From: an uncultured Bacteroidota bacterium
GTDB taxonomy: Bacteria > Bacteroidota > Bacteroidia > Chitinophagales > Chitinophagaceae
Length of the DNA: 64,000 nt
Assembly (NCBI GenBank): GCA_902826165.1
Contig: CADEDV010000013.1
Span: 27,557-91,556 of the forward strand
Reading direction: 5' to 3'
The position numbers and the translations under genes were made by a program. Shown here piece by piece: positions 16,062 to 25,993 of the stretch (within the stretch, counting starts at the first letter, position 1; every line of letters starts with the position of its first letter). Under the pieces are notes generated by a model. That model did not search any database. It was not told where the DNA came from and was given only the letters and a program-made list of their open reading frames with translations.

Positions 16062-19016
16062 TTACAATCCAACGTTTATCCCAAATGTAAACGTCTTTAA
16101 TTGAGGGTACTGGGAACCAGCCAGCAATCCTGACGCCACTTCCGGGTCATATCCTTTGAACTTATGCCATGTCTGCAGGTTTTGTCCCTGTATAAAAACT
16201 CTTACTGAACTGATCTTTGCCCTTTCCAGTAATTGGGTTGGTAATTCATAGCTCAGCATCACATTGCGTAACCGGAGGAAATCTCCTTTCTCCAGGAACC
16301 TTGTAGTACCCAGTTCGAAATTGGAATAAGGACTTGGTATATTAGTGATGTCTCCGGGCTGCTGCCACTCGGTCAGTAATTCCCTGGAAACATTGGATAT
16401 CACATAAGCAGGATTTTCAACATTCCCCCTGTCATTATTAAAAATGTGATTGCCCATAATATAATTGAACTGTATACCTAATTCAATGCCTTTATAAGAA
16501 AGGGAGCTGTTCAAGGCACCAAACTGTGGAGGATCATAAGTGCCAACAATTACCCTGTCATTCGGATCATACACATTGGTTGTTGTTTTGCCATCTGCTT
16601 TATAATACAAGGCATCGCCATTTGCCGGATCAACACCGGCATACCGGACCAGGTAAATAGAATTCGGTCTTTCTCCTACCCTGTTGATCGCAGTACCGGA
16701 AATATTCTCGTTGGTACCATCCAGTGCTATCACTTTTGCTTTGTTATACGTATGATTAACACTTACATTCCAGGTAAAATCCTTTGTTTTGATCACATCA
16801 GCACTGACAGAAAGTTCAATACCCTGGTTTCGGATCTTACCGAGGTTGGTAAGAATAGAATTAACCCCATTGGTGCCCGACAATTGCCTGTTGAGATATA
16901 AACCGGTTGTGATCGCATTATATAATTCAACTGTACCAGTGATCCTGTTTTGCAGGAACCCAAAATCAACACCAGTATTAAATGTCTTACGAACTTCCCA
17001 GGTCAGGTTGGGTTTTTCCAAATTGCTCAATACTAAACCGCCCAATCCGTTATAAGTAGCCCCTGTAAACAATTCTCTTGCTTCATAGGAATCGCCCACT
17101 TCTTCATTACCTGCTGATCCATAGCTGGCACGGAGACGAAGCTCACTAAGCCATTTTGTATTTTGAAGAAAAGCCTCTTCATTGATCAGCCAGGAAGCAC
17201 CAATACCCGCATAGTTGACCCATTTATTGCCTTCCGCCAAGCGGGAGGAACCATCTCTTCTGAAACTGGCATTAATAAAATACCTGTTACGGAAACTATA
17301 ATCTGCCAGTGCGAAATAAGACATCAGGCTTTGTTCTGTTTGCCCGTCTGTGACCGTTGGGATGAACCCGTTAGCCGGCGTTCCCGGTGTTACATCAGCC
17401 CCATTTCCGAATACACCTGTTAAGCCAAATCCTGTATAGTTGAAAGTAGTGGTGCGGCGTTTAATATATTCATTGAATAAAGAGATGCGGTAGTTATGAT
17501 CGCCGGATTGCCGGGCAAAACTTAATGAAGTGGTTCCCGTGTAACGAACTCTTTTCAGGCTTCCTCTTGAAAAAGAACCATCAGTACCTGTTTGCTGGCT
17601 GCCAAAATAGGTATCCTTGTTGATATATCGGGTAGTAGAGTTGTCGGTAAAATCAACACCCCAGTTCGTTCTTGCACTTAATCCTTTCAGGAAAGGAAAT
17701 TTATATTCCAGTGACATAGCAGCAACACCTTTTAGCTGGTTATTGGTACGTGGGTTCTCCAGTAATTCCTGTAACCCATTAGGCTGCCCCTGTAACAGCA
17801 TATCAGTATTATTATAACTTCCGTCAGCATTATAAGGCGTGACATACGGGTTGGCCCAGCGGATACCATTCAGCGGGTCGCCGATCCACTGATCGTTCTC
17901 CGATGTATTGGTCAGCTTTGAAGAACCTACAAATGTCGACAGTCCGATCTTCAGGTTATTCACAGTATGGTCAATATTGATACGCCCGGTATATCTCTTC
18001 AGTGCTGTAGCAATCACTACCCCTTCCTGGTCAAATACAGAACCGGAGATAAAGAACCTCGTTTTATCGTTACCTCCCGTTAATGATAAAATATGTTGTT
18101 GTGTTTTTGCTTTACGAAACATTACTTCTTCCCAGTTAGCATTTACTTTAGAAAGGCTATCCGCTTCTTCATCTGTCCAACCAAAGAAATTCATACCATA
18201 CGGATGGTCATAAGTTCTTTCAAACATTATTTTCTCAGCAGAGTTCATCAACTTCAGCTTATTCTCCGGTAATGAACCCACACCATATTGATAGTCGTAA
18301 TTGATCTTTGTTTTACTATTAGCACCTCTTTTAGTACTTACCACAATAACACCGTTGGCACCACGGGAACCATACTGTGAGGTAGCAATTGCATCCTTTA
18401 AAACAGTATAGGTCTCAATATCAGCCGGGTTGATACTCTGGAAGTCAGCACCGGTTACCTGTATGCCATCCACAATAAACAAGGGCTGTGTAGAGGCCAG
18501 TACAGATCCTTTACCCCTAATAGTGATATTGGAGGCAGAGGCACCCGGCTGTCCGCTTTGTGACTGGATCAGCACACCGGGAGCTTTCCCGGTCAGCATC
18601 TGGTCAAATGTGGCCACGGGCTGAAATTTTACCGATTCGCCGGAAACTTTTGATAAAGCCGCTGTTGCTTCCCTCCGGCTTTGTGTATTATACCCGGTCA
18701 CCACTACTTCCTGTAAGTTTTTTTCCGCTACTTCCAATGAAACGTTGATGAGACCACCAGTAACTTTCACCTCTTTATCATTAAACCCGATACTTGAAAA
18801 AACAAGGGTGGCATTGGCCGCTACATTGATACGGAAACGTCCGTCAGGATCGGTTGATGTTCCGGTACGGGAACCTTTTGCAGTAACACTTACATTACCT
18901 AACGGAGATCCGTCCCTGGCATCCGTAACCCGGCCACTGACATCATTTTGAGATTGGGCCTGCAGAGACAAGCCACAAATGACAAGTAGCAATACCAGCA
19001 GTCTTCTGATTTGCAT
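16062..19016 (-). CDS. SusC/RagA-family TonB-dependent outer-membrane transporter (pair 1)
   Basis: The 984-residue protein has a signal peptide (about 1-22), a carboxypeptidase-regulatory-like domain (about 24-100, VSGRVTDARDGSPL), a TonB-box-like EVVVTGYNTQ, then a plug domain with LFIVDGIQV and SQYGSRGANGVIVVSTKRG. A beta-barrel follows and the chain ends TFTFGINVGL. It lacks an N-terminal secretin/TonB (STN) domain, so it is probably not coupled to an anti-sigma factor. It imports oligosaccharides captured by its SusD partner, powered by TonB. It is the first gene of the second SusC/SusD unit, separated from the unit upstream by a strong terminator. Confidence 0.95.
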   Translation of the reverse strand: MQIRRLLVLLLVICGLSLQAQSQNDVSGRVTDARDGSPLGNVSVTAKGSRTGTSTDPDGRFRINVAANATLVFSSIGFNDKEVKVTGGLINVSLEVAEKNLQEVVVTGYNTQSRREATAALSKVSGESVKFQPVATFDQMLTGKAPGVLIQSQSGQPGASASNITIRGKGSVLASTQPLFIVDGIQVTGADFQSINPADIETYTVLKDAIATSQYGSRGANGVIVVSTKRGANSKTKINYDYQYGVGSLPENKLKLMNSAEKIMFERTYDHPYGMNFFGWTDEEADSLSKVNANWEEVMFRKAKTQQHILSLTGGNDKTRFFISGSVFDQEGVVIATALKRYTGRINIDHTVNNLKIGLSTFVGSSKLTNTSENDQWIGDPLNGIRWANPYVTPYNADGSYNNTDMLLQGQPNGLQELLENPRTNNQLKGVAAMSLEYKFPFLKGLSARTNWGVDFTDNSTTRYINKDTYFGSQQTGTDGSFSRGSLKRVRYTGTTSLSFARQSGDHNYRISLFNEYIKRRTTTFNYTGFGLTGVFGNGADVTPGTPANGFIPTVTDGQTEQSLMSYFALADYSFRNRYFINASFRRDGSSRLAEGNKWVNYAGIGASWLINEEAFLQNTKWLSELRLRASYGSAGNEEVGDSYEARELFTGATYNGLGGLVLSNLEKPNLTWEVRKTFNTGVDFGFLQNRITGTVELYNAITTGLYLNRQLSGTNGVNSILTNLGKIRNQGIELSVSADVIKTKDFTWNVSVNHTYNKAKVIALDGTNENISGTAINRVGERPNSIYLVRYAGVDPANGDALYYKADGKTTTNVYDPNDRVIVGTYDPPQFGALNSSLSYKGIELGIQFNYIMGNHIFNNDRGNVENPAYVISNVSRELLTEWQQPGDITNIPSPYSNFELGTTRFLEKGDFLRLRNVMLSYELPTQLLERAKISSVRVFIQGQNLQTWHKFKGYDPEVASGLLAGSQYPQLKTFTFGINVGL

Positions 19017-19182
19017 AGATTTTTGGTTTTAGTCTTTACAAAACACCCAACCCTGTTTTGTGAGTAATTATAATAGCATCGAAGAAGTTGGCTTCCTATA
19101 ACCGGGGACATTGCAGTTATACTCATTCAATCCCATGACAGTAAAGAACTAAGCGATGCTTCACGGCAAGTGCTGTGATTTG

Positions 19183-19215
19183 CTGAAACATGAATAATCC
19201 ATACTGAAACATGAA
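19183..19215 (-). repeat. Two direct copies of a 12-bp element at 21-bp step upstream of susC pair 1
   Basis: The 12-mer CTGAAACATGAA (+ strand reading) occurs at 19183-19194 and again at 19204-19215, exactly 21 bases apart, about two turns of the helix. A close variant, CTGAAGCATGAA, lies at 23787-23798 upstream of the other susC gene, with TACTG..AAA flanks shared with the second copy. The repeats sit about 170-200 bases upstream of the susC start. LytTR regulators bind direct repeats with about this spacing, and a LytTR regulator is encoded at 25174-25932. This is a candidate operator; binding is inferred. Confidence 0.5.
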
Positions 19216-19237
19216 AAGGCAAAGAATGTATAAATAA

Positions 19238-19268
19238 GAAAGGCATCCGGCTGCAGCGGATGCCTTTC
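19238..19268 (-). terminator. Strong intrinsic terminator after susD of pair 2
   Basis: A perfect 12-bp stem (arms 19238-19249 and 19257-19268, GAAAGGCATCCG and its complement) closes a 7-base loop. It lies 13 bases beyond the stop of the susD gene at 19282. On the - strand it is followed by TTATTTAT. It would separate the two SusC/SusD units, so the downstream unit needs its own promoter in 19017-19237. That stretch holds the direct repeat but no exact TAnnTTTG box. Confidence 0.85.
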
Positions 19269-19281
19269 TCTGATTAAGACA

Positions 19282-20694
19282 TCAATAGCCTGTATTCTGG
19301 CTTATATTAGGGTTCGCATCTCTTTCATCCTGGGGGATGGGGAAAATGCGCCGGAAATTGCCGGCAGCAATAGTAACCGGTGTCACCCCAACATAGTTAT
19401 TGTTGATATTAACCCTGGCCACATCACGGTCCAGCCGTTGCAGGTCCAGGTATCGCATACCTTCAAAAGCCAATTCTTTTCTTCTTTCCAGCAGAATATC
19501 ATCCAGCAGTTGTGCGCCGGAAGACATGAAGCCTGTAAAAGCAGGATCTCTCCGCTGAGCTACCTGGTTAAGGTAAAGCAGTGCATTCACTTCATCGTTG
19601 GTGCGCTGGTAAGATTCCGCCAGTATCAGTAAAACTTCAGCATAGCGGATCACCTTCGTATCATCTTTATCAGCTGCAGAATTCGTGTTCGGGTATTTAT
19701 TGACGATCCTAACAGTGATCCCACCTCTTGTACCGGTAATAAAAAGATTACGGCGTACATCTGTCGCTGTATATTTATTATAAAGATCATCTGCGCAAAT
19801 AGCATCCCCATAGCCAGCCTGATCATAGAAATAAGACAAAGCGTTGGATCCATTATTATTAACTGCATCGCTTGTTACTTCATAGATCGTTTCCAGTTTA
19901 TTCGCCACCGGTGCAGGATTACTCCAGTAAGCAACCAGGTTAGCTGAAGTCGCCAGCGTAAACCCACCATTTGTTACAACATCAAGAGCTGCGGTTTTTG
20001 CAGTGGCCCAGTCTCCTTTGAACTGCGCCACTCTTGCCTGTAAAGCCCTGGCAGCATACTTTGTTACATAGGAAGAGTTTTTTGACGTACTGGTCAGTAA
20101 GGTAAATGCACTGGTAAGGTCAGCTTCAATCTGTGCATATACTTCCGATACTTTAGCCCGGGAAGGTTTTAACAATGCATCATAGGTTAATACGAGCGGA
20201 ACACCCTCTGAATTGGGATCAACCGTATAGGGTTTTGCATACCAGTTCACCAGGTTAAAATACATTAATGCCCTTATCGTTAAAGCCTCGCCTTTTAATT
20301 GATTAGAATTGGCTGACGAAACATCGGAATTGATGATATTATTGGCCCTGAGAATAGCATTATAGGCTGATGCCCATGTTGCGGAAGAGTTACCATTCGT
20401 ACTGATAAAAGTATAATTAAACTCTATCAGGTACCTGTTTGAATTCGTGGTGGAGATAAACGCATTATCTGCCATCACATCCCCATATAAAGGCAATGAG
20501 CGGCCATAAAGGTTTAAACTCCTCAATTGGGCATACATCCCGTTAACAGCTGCTGCCATACCTGCCTCATCAGTAATGGCCTGGTCCTGTGGCACCTGAT
20601 CATACGGTGAAAGATCCAGGAAATCTTTCTTGCAGGATGCCAGTGACAAGCTGATACCAGCAACAAAAAATAAAACTATCTTTTTCATGTTCAT
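19282..20694 (-). CDS. SusD/RagB-family outer-membrane lipoprotein (pair 2)
   Basis: This 470-residue lipoprotein (lipobox LASC, Cys21, then KKDFLDLSP) belongs to the SusD/RagB family. The N-terminal YDQVPQDQAITDEAGMAAAVNG and the C-terminal LLERRKELAFEGMRYLDLQRL block are characteristic. The ending IFPIPQDERDANPNISQNTGY is a common SusD C-terminus. Start at the first ATG (20694) or the third codon (20688) makes little difference. It follows its susC gene by 16 bases and should form the surface lid of that transporter. It differs clearly from the pair 1 SusD, so the two pairs are not a recent duplication and may prefer different glycans. Confidence 0.94.
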   Translation of the reverse strand: MNMKKIVLFFVAGISLSLASCKKDFLDLSPYDQVPQDQAITDEAGMAAAVNGMYAQLRSLNLYGRSLPLYGDVMADNAFISTTNSNRYLIEFNYTFISTNGNSSATWASAYNAILRANNIINSDVSSANSNQLKGEALTIRALMYFNLVNWYAKPYTVDPNSEGVPLVLTYDALLKPSRAKVSEVYAQIEADLTSAFTLLTSTSKNSSYVTKYAARALQARVAQFKGDWATAKTAALDVVTNGGFTLATSANLVAYWSNPAPVANKLETIYEVTSDAVNNNGSNALSYFYDQAGYGDAICADDLYNKYTATDVRRNLFITGTRGGITVRIVNKYPNTNSAADKDDTKVIRYAEVLLILAESYQRTNDEVNALLYLNQVAQRRDPAFTGFMSSGAQLLDDILLERRKELAFEGMRYLDLQRLDRDVARVNINNNYVGVTPVTIAAGNFRRIFPIPQDERDANPNISQNTGY

Positions 20695-20710
20695 TTTTTT
20701 AAGTGATCAA

Positions 20711-23698
20711 TTAAAATCCAAGAGTAAGACCTACAGAAATAGTTCGCTGAATCAGTATCTGGAGATCATTTACGCCGGTCAGTGGTTGTTCAGGATCGAA
20801 AGTGATGTTCTCATCAAATGCCTTTGTCCATAAGTTGGTGCCCCGCACATAGAATTTTGCATTATCCAGTTTAACAGCATTCATTATCGACTTAGGCAAT
20901 GAATAAGAAAGTGTCAGGTCTCTCAGGCGGATAAAATCTCCTTTATAATACCAGCGGGAAGATTCTGCATTGGATACGTTGGCACCACCATATACATACC
21001 TGGGAACGTCGGTGAAATCACCGGGCTTTTGCCAGCGGCGGAGTTGCTTCTGAATTTTATTCAATTGAGGATTGAAACCATCACTCCAGGAAATAAAGCC
21101 CCAGTTGTCATATACCAAATTGCCATACTGGTAATTGAATTGCGCATCCAGGGAAAAGCCTTTATAGTTAACAGACGTGGAGAAACTGCCAAATCCTTTT
21201 GGAGAAGCACTTCCGATAATACCTCTTTGTACTGTTGTTACACTGGTAGTTGTCTGGCTCTTAGTAGCATCCGTGTACCACAAAGGATTTCCTGTGGCAG
21301 GATCAACACCAGCCCACAGACGGGTATAGATAGATTGGAAATCCTCGCCTACCCTGCGGATAAATGGCAATCCCAGTATATCTGCATTATTACGGAGTGA
21401 TGTGATCTTATTTTTATTCAATGCAATATTGAACGTGAAATCCCAGGTCAGGTCTTTTGTTCTAACCGGTACCACATTGACCTGGAACTCTACCCCTTTA
21501 TTTTCCATAGAGCCCACATTGGCTGATACACTGTTAAACCCAGACGTTCTTGACAATGGATCATTCAGGATCAGGTTTTCTGTTTTGCGAACATAATAGT
21601 CGGCATTAACAGTCAGCCTTCCGTTCCAAACCACCACATCAAGACCCACATTGAAAGGTTTATTGATCTCCCAGGTCAGATCAGGATTTTCCACCTGGTT
21701 GGGAGCACTGCCTGGCTGCTGGTTATAGTTCGCATTAAAAATATAAGTACCCTTCCAGGTGTAGTTACCAATTTCTGCATTGCCATTCACACCATAAGAT
21801 GATCTTACTTTTAAAGCATTGATGAACTTGATGCCTTTCATGAAATTTTCCTGGTCAAGATTCCAGGCACCACCCACTGACCAGAAGGTTCCGTATTTAT
21901 TATTAGAACCAAACCGTGATGAACCGTCACGTCTTACACTTCCTGACAGGGAGTATTTATTTTTATAACTAAGCTGTGCCATAGACAGCACAGATACAAA
22001 AGCATAATCTGTTCTTGCACCCGAAGCTACACTTGGTGAGCTGGGTACCGGAAGAGGTATAGAAGTGGTGGCAGGCACGCCTTCACCTCTTGTTGTAATA
22101 TTATATTGTTTTGATTTTTGTGCTTCGTAACCAACTGTCAGATCAACACCCAGTTCTTTATTGGCCAGGAAATCATGTTTATAATTCAGCAGGTTGCTCC
22201 AAACCCAGTTGGCCAGCCTTGTATCATAATTATACATTCTTCCCCCTACCGTTCTTGAATCACCAAAGAACGGATTATCATAACGTTCTTCTTCAATATT
22301 GATAAAATCAATACCAAACTTGGTGGTATATTTCAGGTCTTTATAGAACTGGTATTCACCGGTGAAGTTGGTAAGCACTTTTACATTATTCAGCTGTATC
22401 CTGTCATATTCAGCTATAGCTAACGGATTATACAACTGGTTAAATGTAGTAGTGCTGATATTCAATGAACCGTCAGCATTGTAAGCATTCTGTGACGGTC
22501 TCAGCCAGTAAGCATCTGCTACCGGGTTCCTAAAACTACTGGATTGAGCAGGCGAATTTTGATGGATATAAGAACCGGTAGCATTGATACCAACCGTTAA
22601 TTTGTCACTGGCTTTATGCCGCAGGTTAAATGAGCCGGAATAACGGCGAAAATCCGAGCTGATCACCACCGCTTTCTGATCAAAAAACCCTGCAGAGGTA
22701 TAAAAAGTGGTTTTACTGTCACCACCCGAAAGTGAAACATTGATATTCTGGGTTGTTCCCTGGCGGGTTACATTCGATACCCAATCCTCATTAGCAGTGT
22801 TATTAAAACCCAACGTATTTAATGTAGCATCAATCTGGGCCTGCGTGGCACCGGCATTCACCAGGCCTTCTCTTGTAAGTGTAAAATACTGGTCACGGTT
22901 AAGCGGTTTGGCCAGGTCGTTAATATAAGCTGTATTGCCAAAGCCGAATTCAGAATCGACCCTGATCTTGCTTTTACCAGCTTTCCCCTTTTTAGTTGTA
23001 ATCAGGATGACACCATTGGCCGCTCTTGATCCGTAAATCGAAGCTGATGCTGCATCTTTCAATACACTGATACTTTCTATATCATTGGGATTGATCCCTG
23101 CCAAAGCATTTGAAGTGTTATTCAATCTTGATACATCGCCGGAATTAATGGGGATACCATCCACCACGTATAAAGGCGCAGCTCCTGCAGTAATAGACCC
23201 GATACCTCTTATACGTACCTGTTGAATACCACCCGGCTGTCCGGTGGGTGATGTGGACTGTAAACCGGCTACTTTACCCTGCAGCATTTGGTCAACAGAT
23301 GTAAAAGGTTTGTTTTCCAGGTCGGCGCCATCCACTTTTGCGATCGCCCCCGTTACTTTTTTCTTAACCTGTGTTCCATAAGCTACCACAACCACTTCAT
23401 CCAGTGCTTTGCCCTCCTGTTTGAGGCTGGCATTGATCACCAACTGGTTGCCGATAACGATTTCCTCGTTGGCCTTACCGACATAAGAAAAAACAAGTGT
23501 CTTGCTCCTGCTGTCAACAGGAATAGAGAAATTCCCTGTGCCATTTGTACTGACGCCGGCTCCCGTCTCCTTCACTGTAACAGAAGCATTGACAACAGGG
23601 TTGCCATTTTCATCTGTTACCTTGCCCGTAATGACCCGCTGTGCAAAAACCAGCATTACGGACAGCATACATGTTACTGTCAACAATAACTTTTTCAT
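20711..23698 (-). CDS. SusC/RagA-family TonB-dependent outer-membrane transporter (pair 2)
   Basis: The 995-residue protein has a signal peptide (about 1-19, ending VFAQ), a carboxypeptidase-regulatory-like domain (VITGKVTDENGNPV), the TonB-box-like EVVVVAYGTQ, and a plug with LYVVDGIPI and SIYGSRAANGVILITTKKG. A long beta-barrel follows, ending in the aromatic LTLGF. No STN domain is present. It transports a ligand delivered by the SusD at 19282-20694. The gene is divergent from the LytS/LytTR pair with a 451-base region between them, which suggests control by that system. Confidence 0.95.
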   Translation of the reverse strand: MKKLLLTVTCMLSVMLVFAQRVITGKVTDENGNPVVNASVTVKETGAGVSTNGTGNFSIPVDSRSKTLVFSYVGKANEEIVIGNQLVINASLKQEGKALDEVVVVAYGTQVKKKVTGAIAKVDGADLENKPFTSVDQMLQGKVAGLQSTSPTGQPGGIQQVRIRGIGSITAGAAPLYVVDGIPINSGDVSRLNNTSNALAGINPNDIESISVLKDAASASIYGSRAANGVILITTKKGKAGKSKIRVDSEFGFGNTAYINDLAKPLNRDQYFTLTREGLVNAGATQAQIDATLNTLGFNNTANEDWVSNVTRQGTTQNINVSLSGGDSKTTFYTSAGFFDQKAVVISSDFRRYSGSFNLRHKASDKLTVGINATGSYIHQNSPAQSSSFRNPVADAYWLRPSQNAYNADGSLNISTTTFNQLYNPLAIAEYDRIQLNNVKVLTNFTGEYQFYKDLKYTTKFGIDFINIEEERYDNPFFGDSRTVGGRMYNYDTRLANWVWSNLLNYKHDFLANKELGVDLTVGYEAQKSKQYNITTRGEGVPATTSIPLPVPSSPSVASGARTDYAFVSVLSMAQLSYKNKYSLSGSVRRDGSSRFGSNNKYGTFWSVGGAWNLDQENFMKGIKFINALKVRSSYGVNGNAEIGNYTWKGTYIFNANYNQQPGSAPNQVENPDLTWEINKPFNVGLDVVVWNGRLTVNADYYVRKTENLILNDPLSRTSGFNSVSANVGSMENKGVEFQVNVVPVRTKDLTWDFTFNIALNKNKITSLRNNADILGLPFIRRVGEDFQSIYTRLWAGVDPATGNPLWYTDATKSQTTTSVTTVQRGIIGSASPKGFGSFSTSVNYKGFSLDAQFNYQYGNLVYDNWGFISWSDGFNPQLNKIQKQLRRWQKPGDFTDVPRYVYGGANVSNAESSRWYYKGDFIRLRDLTLSYSLPKSIMNAVKLDNAKFYVRGTNLWTKAFDENITFDPEQPLTGVNDLQILIQRTISVGLTLGF

Positions 23699-24149
23699 AA
23701 TCCCAAAGTGTTAGTTTAATAATAATGATTCGGTGAAAAAGGCAACAATTTCTGCCAGTATGCTCCCAGATACCGGGTCATTATTACTGAAGCATGAAAG
23801 CAACTGATTAAAGCAGGAATATTCAAAACGTATTTTTTTTATCATGAAACTGTCATGCTATGAACATCTGTTCGTATCCCAGTCATGAAATATGATGAGC
23901 AAAGCAGCGTTATGAAAAGCTGAAGTATCTATTTATTTACTGGTATAATAATATATCACACCCCACTAACCGGCATAAAAAAATTCAGGGAGATCGTTTA
24001 CCATTTATAAGTGATTTCTTCCGTGAAAAGAATTTTTGCTATTGCTTAACAGCTAAGGCAAATAGTTTTATGTCCGATTCCCGTTATGCACATGCACATG
24101 AGATAAATCGGATCAGGAAAAAGCTGTATTAACCCTAACCGCTGCTGCT
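23699..24149. promoter_or_regulatory. Divergent control region between susC pair 2 and the LytS/LytTR genes
   Basis: These 451 bases hold no credible gene. A variant of the susC-upstream element (CTGAAGCATGAA) is at 23787-23798. More CATGAAA words follow at 23843 and 23884, and TATGAAAAGCTGAAG at 23911. On the + strand a near-consensus promoter, TTG at 24042-24044 then 18 bases to TAGTTTTA (24063-24070, last base off TAnnTTTG), could serve the kinase gene. On the - strand TACGTTTTG (23832-23824) is a near miss with one extra spacer base. The element assignments are pattern-based. Confidence 0.45.
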
Positions 24150-25157
24150 ATGATCAAGGATGCTCATTTGCGTATACTATTTATTCCCCTGTTGGGTATA
24201 GGTCTTCCGTTTATTTCGGGGCTTATCAGCTATGAATTATATACAATTCCTCAACTCCTGTTCGCCAACCTGTTCTTTATTCTTACTTCCTGGACCATAT
24301 GGACCGGCAGTAACTGGACGCATGGAAAACTGAGGACCTTATTTGCAGTTTACTCCAACCCGTTTCAAAAAATAGCAATGGTTTGCTTTGCAGAAGGTCT
24401 TTATGGAGCCTGTATCGGCGGCATCTCCGGTTTTATATGGCACAAGTTTTCCAGGGAAATTTTCCAGTGGAATGTATTTGGCAAATTTATTACCCTATGT
24501 ATACTTGCTGTGATCGTATTCACTCTTATCTACGAGATCTTGTTTTTGAGTAAAGAAAGAGAGCTGGATACTAAAATTGTAAAACAACTGGACCAGGAAC
24601 GTTCGCAGGCTGAATTGCAGGCCCTGACGAATGAGATGGACCCTCACTTTATATTCAATTCCCTTAACACACTGAATTATCTTATCCTTAATAATCCCAA
24701 AGAAGCCCATCGTTTTAATAACAAACTGGCCCAGGTATATAAGTATTTCCTGATCAACAGGACCAAGGAACTTATCTCCCTGAAAGATGAGCTGGAATTT
24801 ATTGACAGCTATTATTTCCTGCTGCAGATCCGGCATGATAATAAACTATCGCTGGTGTCTGACCTGGGAGAGAATTACTCCACGGTGATGATCCCTCCCT
24901 GCGCTTTGCAAATACTGTTAGAGAATGCGATCAAGCATAATGAATTTACTGATGCCAGCCCGTTGCACATAAAGATCATTATGAACGGGAACTATCTTAA
25001 GGTTAGCAATAATGTAAAACCAAAGCCTTACTCAGTCACTTCAACCGGTATCGGGTTGAAGAACCTGAGCTCCCGTTACAAAATAATATGCCAGAAAGAT
25101 ATCGTTATTGAAAATACCCGTGAAAATTATACTGTCAAATTACCCCTTATCAGATAA
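24150..25157 (+). CDS. LytS/YehU-type membrane sensor histidine kinase
   Basis: The 335-residue protein has about four membrane helices in residues 8-135, then a short coiled segment and a His_kinase (PF06580) domain. The phospho-acceptor motif MDPHFIFNSLNTLNYL places the histidine at 166. The C-terminal ATPase part has LLENAIKHNEF and GIGLKNLSSRY, equivalent to N and G boxes. There is no periplasmic ligand domain, so the signal is probably sensed in or near the membrane. It lies 16 bases before its LytTR partner. With the divergent SusC/SusD genes this suggests nutrient or envelope control of glycan uptake. Confidence 0.9.
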   Translation: MIKDAHLRILFIPLLGIGLPFISGLISYELYTIPQLLFANLFFILTSWTIWTGSNWTHGKLRTLFAVYSNPFQKIAMVCFAEGLYGACIGGISGFIWHKFSREIFQWNVFGKFITLCILAVIVFTLIYEILFLSKERELDTKIVKQLDQERSQAELQALTNEMDPHFIFNSLNTLNYLILNNPKEAHRFNNKLAQVYKYFLINRTKELISLKDELEFIDSYYFLLQIRHDNKLSLVSDLGENYSTVMIPPCALQILLENAIKHNEFTDASPLHIKIIMNGNYLKVSNNVKPKPYSVTSTGIGLKNLSSRYKIICQKDIVIENTRENYTVKLPLIR

Positions 25158-25173
25158 CCCTAAACCATTTGCC

Positions 25174-25932
25174 ATGTTAAACGCTATTATTATCGAAGAT
25201 GAAAATCCTGCTCTTGAAAATTTAGTCAGTACTATCCATGCAGTTGCAGATGATGTACAGATCATTGCCACTCTCAGCAGTGTTAAACAAAGTATCGAAT
25301 ACCTTTCTTCCAACAGCAGTGCTGATCTTATTTTCAGTGATGTGCAGCTGGGAGATGGGCTGTCTTTTGATATTTTCAGCCACTCCGGGAACCGAACTCC
25401 TGTTATTTTCATCACTGGCTATGACGAATTTATGCTGAATGCATTTGAATATAATGGTATTGATTACCTGCTGAAGCCGGTGGAGAAAGAAGGCCTCCGG
25501 AAAGCACTGATCAAATACCGGATGCTGGAAAAACATTTCTCCGGACAGCACTCAATGAATAACCTGTTGAACTATATCGGCAATCACAAAAAGAAACGGC
25601 TGGTTGTAAAAAAAGGAATGGAGAATATCGCCCTTCGTCTAGAGGATATCGTCCTTTTCTATACAGAAAATAAGATCGTTTATGTAATCGACCGTTTTGG
25701 CAAAAAATACCTGGCTGACAGAAATCTTGGTGAATTAGAACAATCACTGGACGATTCAATATTTTTCAGGGCCAACCGCCAGTATATTATTAATATCAAT
25801 TTCATCAAAGGCTTTAAGTCGTACGAAAAAGTAAAGTTGCTGGTGGATCTTACTTTATCCGACTTAAATCACTGCATTATTGTGAGCCAGGAAACGGCAC
25901 CACAGTTCCGGGACTGGATGTATAATGCCTGA
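25174..25932 (+). CDS. LytTR-family response regulator
   Basis: I set the start at ATG 25174 (252 residues), because MLNAIIIEDENPALENL is the normal beginning of the receiver domain; the longer frame from 25108 would run inside the kinase gene. Asp56 in IFSDVQLGDG is the expected phosphorylation site. The C-terminal LytTR domain (about 145-250) is recognised by LVVKKGMENIALRLEDIVLFYTE and FFRANRQYIININFI. LytTR proteins bind paired direct repeats about two helical turns apart. Such a repeat lies upstream of the pair 1 susC and a single copy upstream of pair 2. It should be phosphorylated by the adjacent LytS-type kinase. Confidence 0.92.
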   Translation: MLNAIIIEDENPALENLVSTIHAVADDVQIIATLSSVKQSIEYLSSNSSADLIFSDVQLGDGLSFDIFSHSGNRTPVIFITGYDEFMLNAFEYNGIDYLLKPVEKEGLRKALIKYRMLEKHFSGQHSMNNLLNYIGNHKKKRLVVKKGMENIALRLEDIVLFYTENKIVYVIDRFGKKYLADRNLGELEQSLDDSIFFRANRQYIININFIKGFKSYEKVKLLVDLTLSDLNHCIIVSQETAPQFRDWMYNA

Positions 25933-25993
25933 AGAACCTGAAGTCAGAAGCAGGAAGCTGGAGCTAATTTTTACAATGACCGCTTCTATGCTA

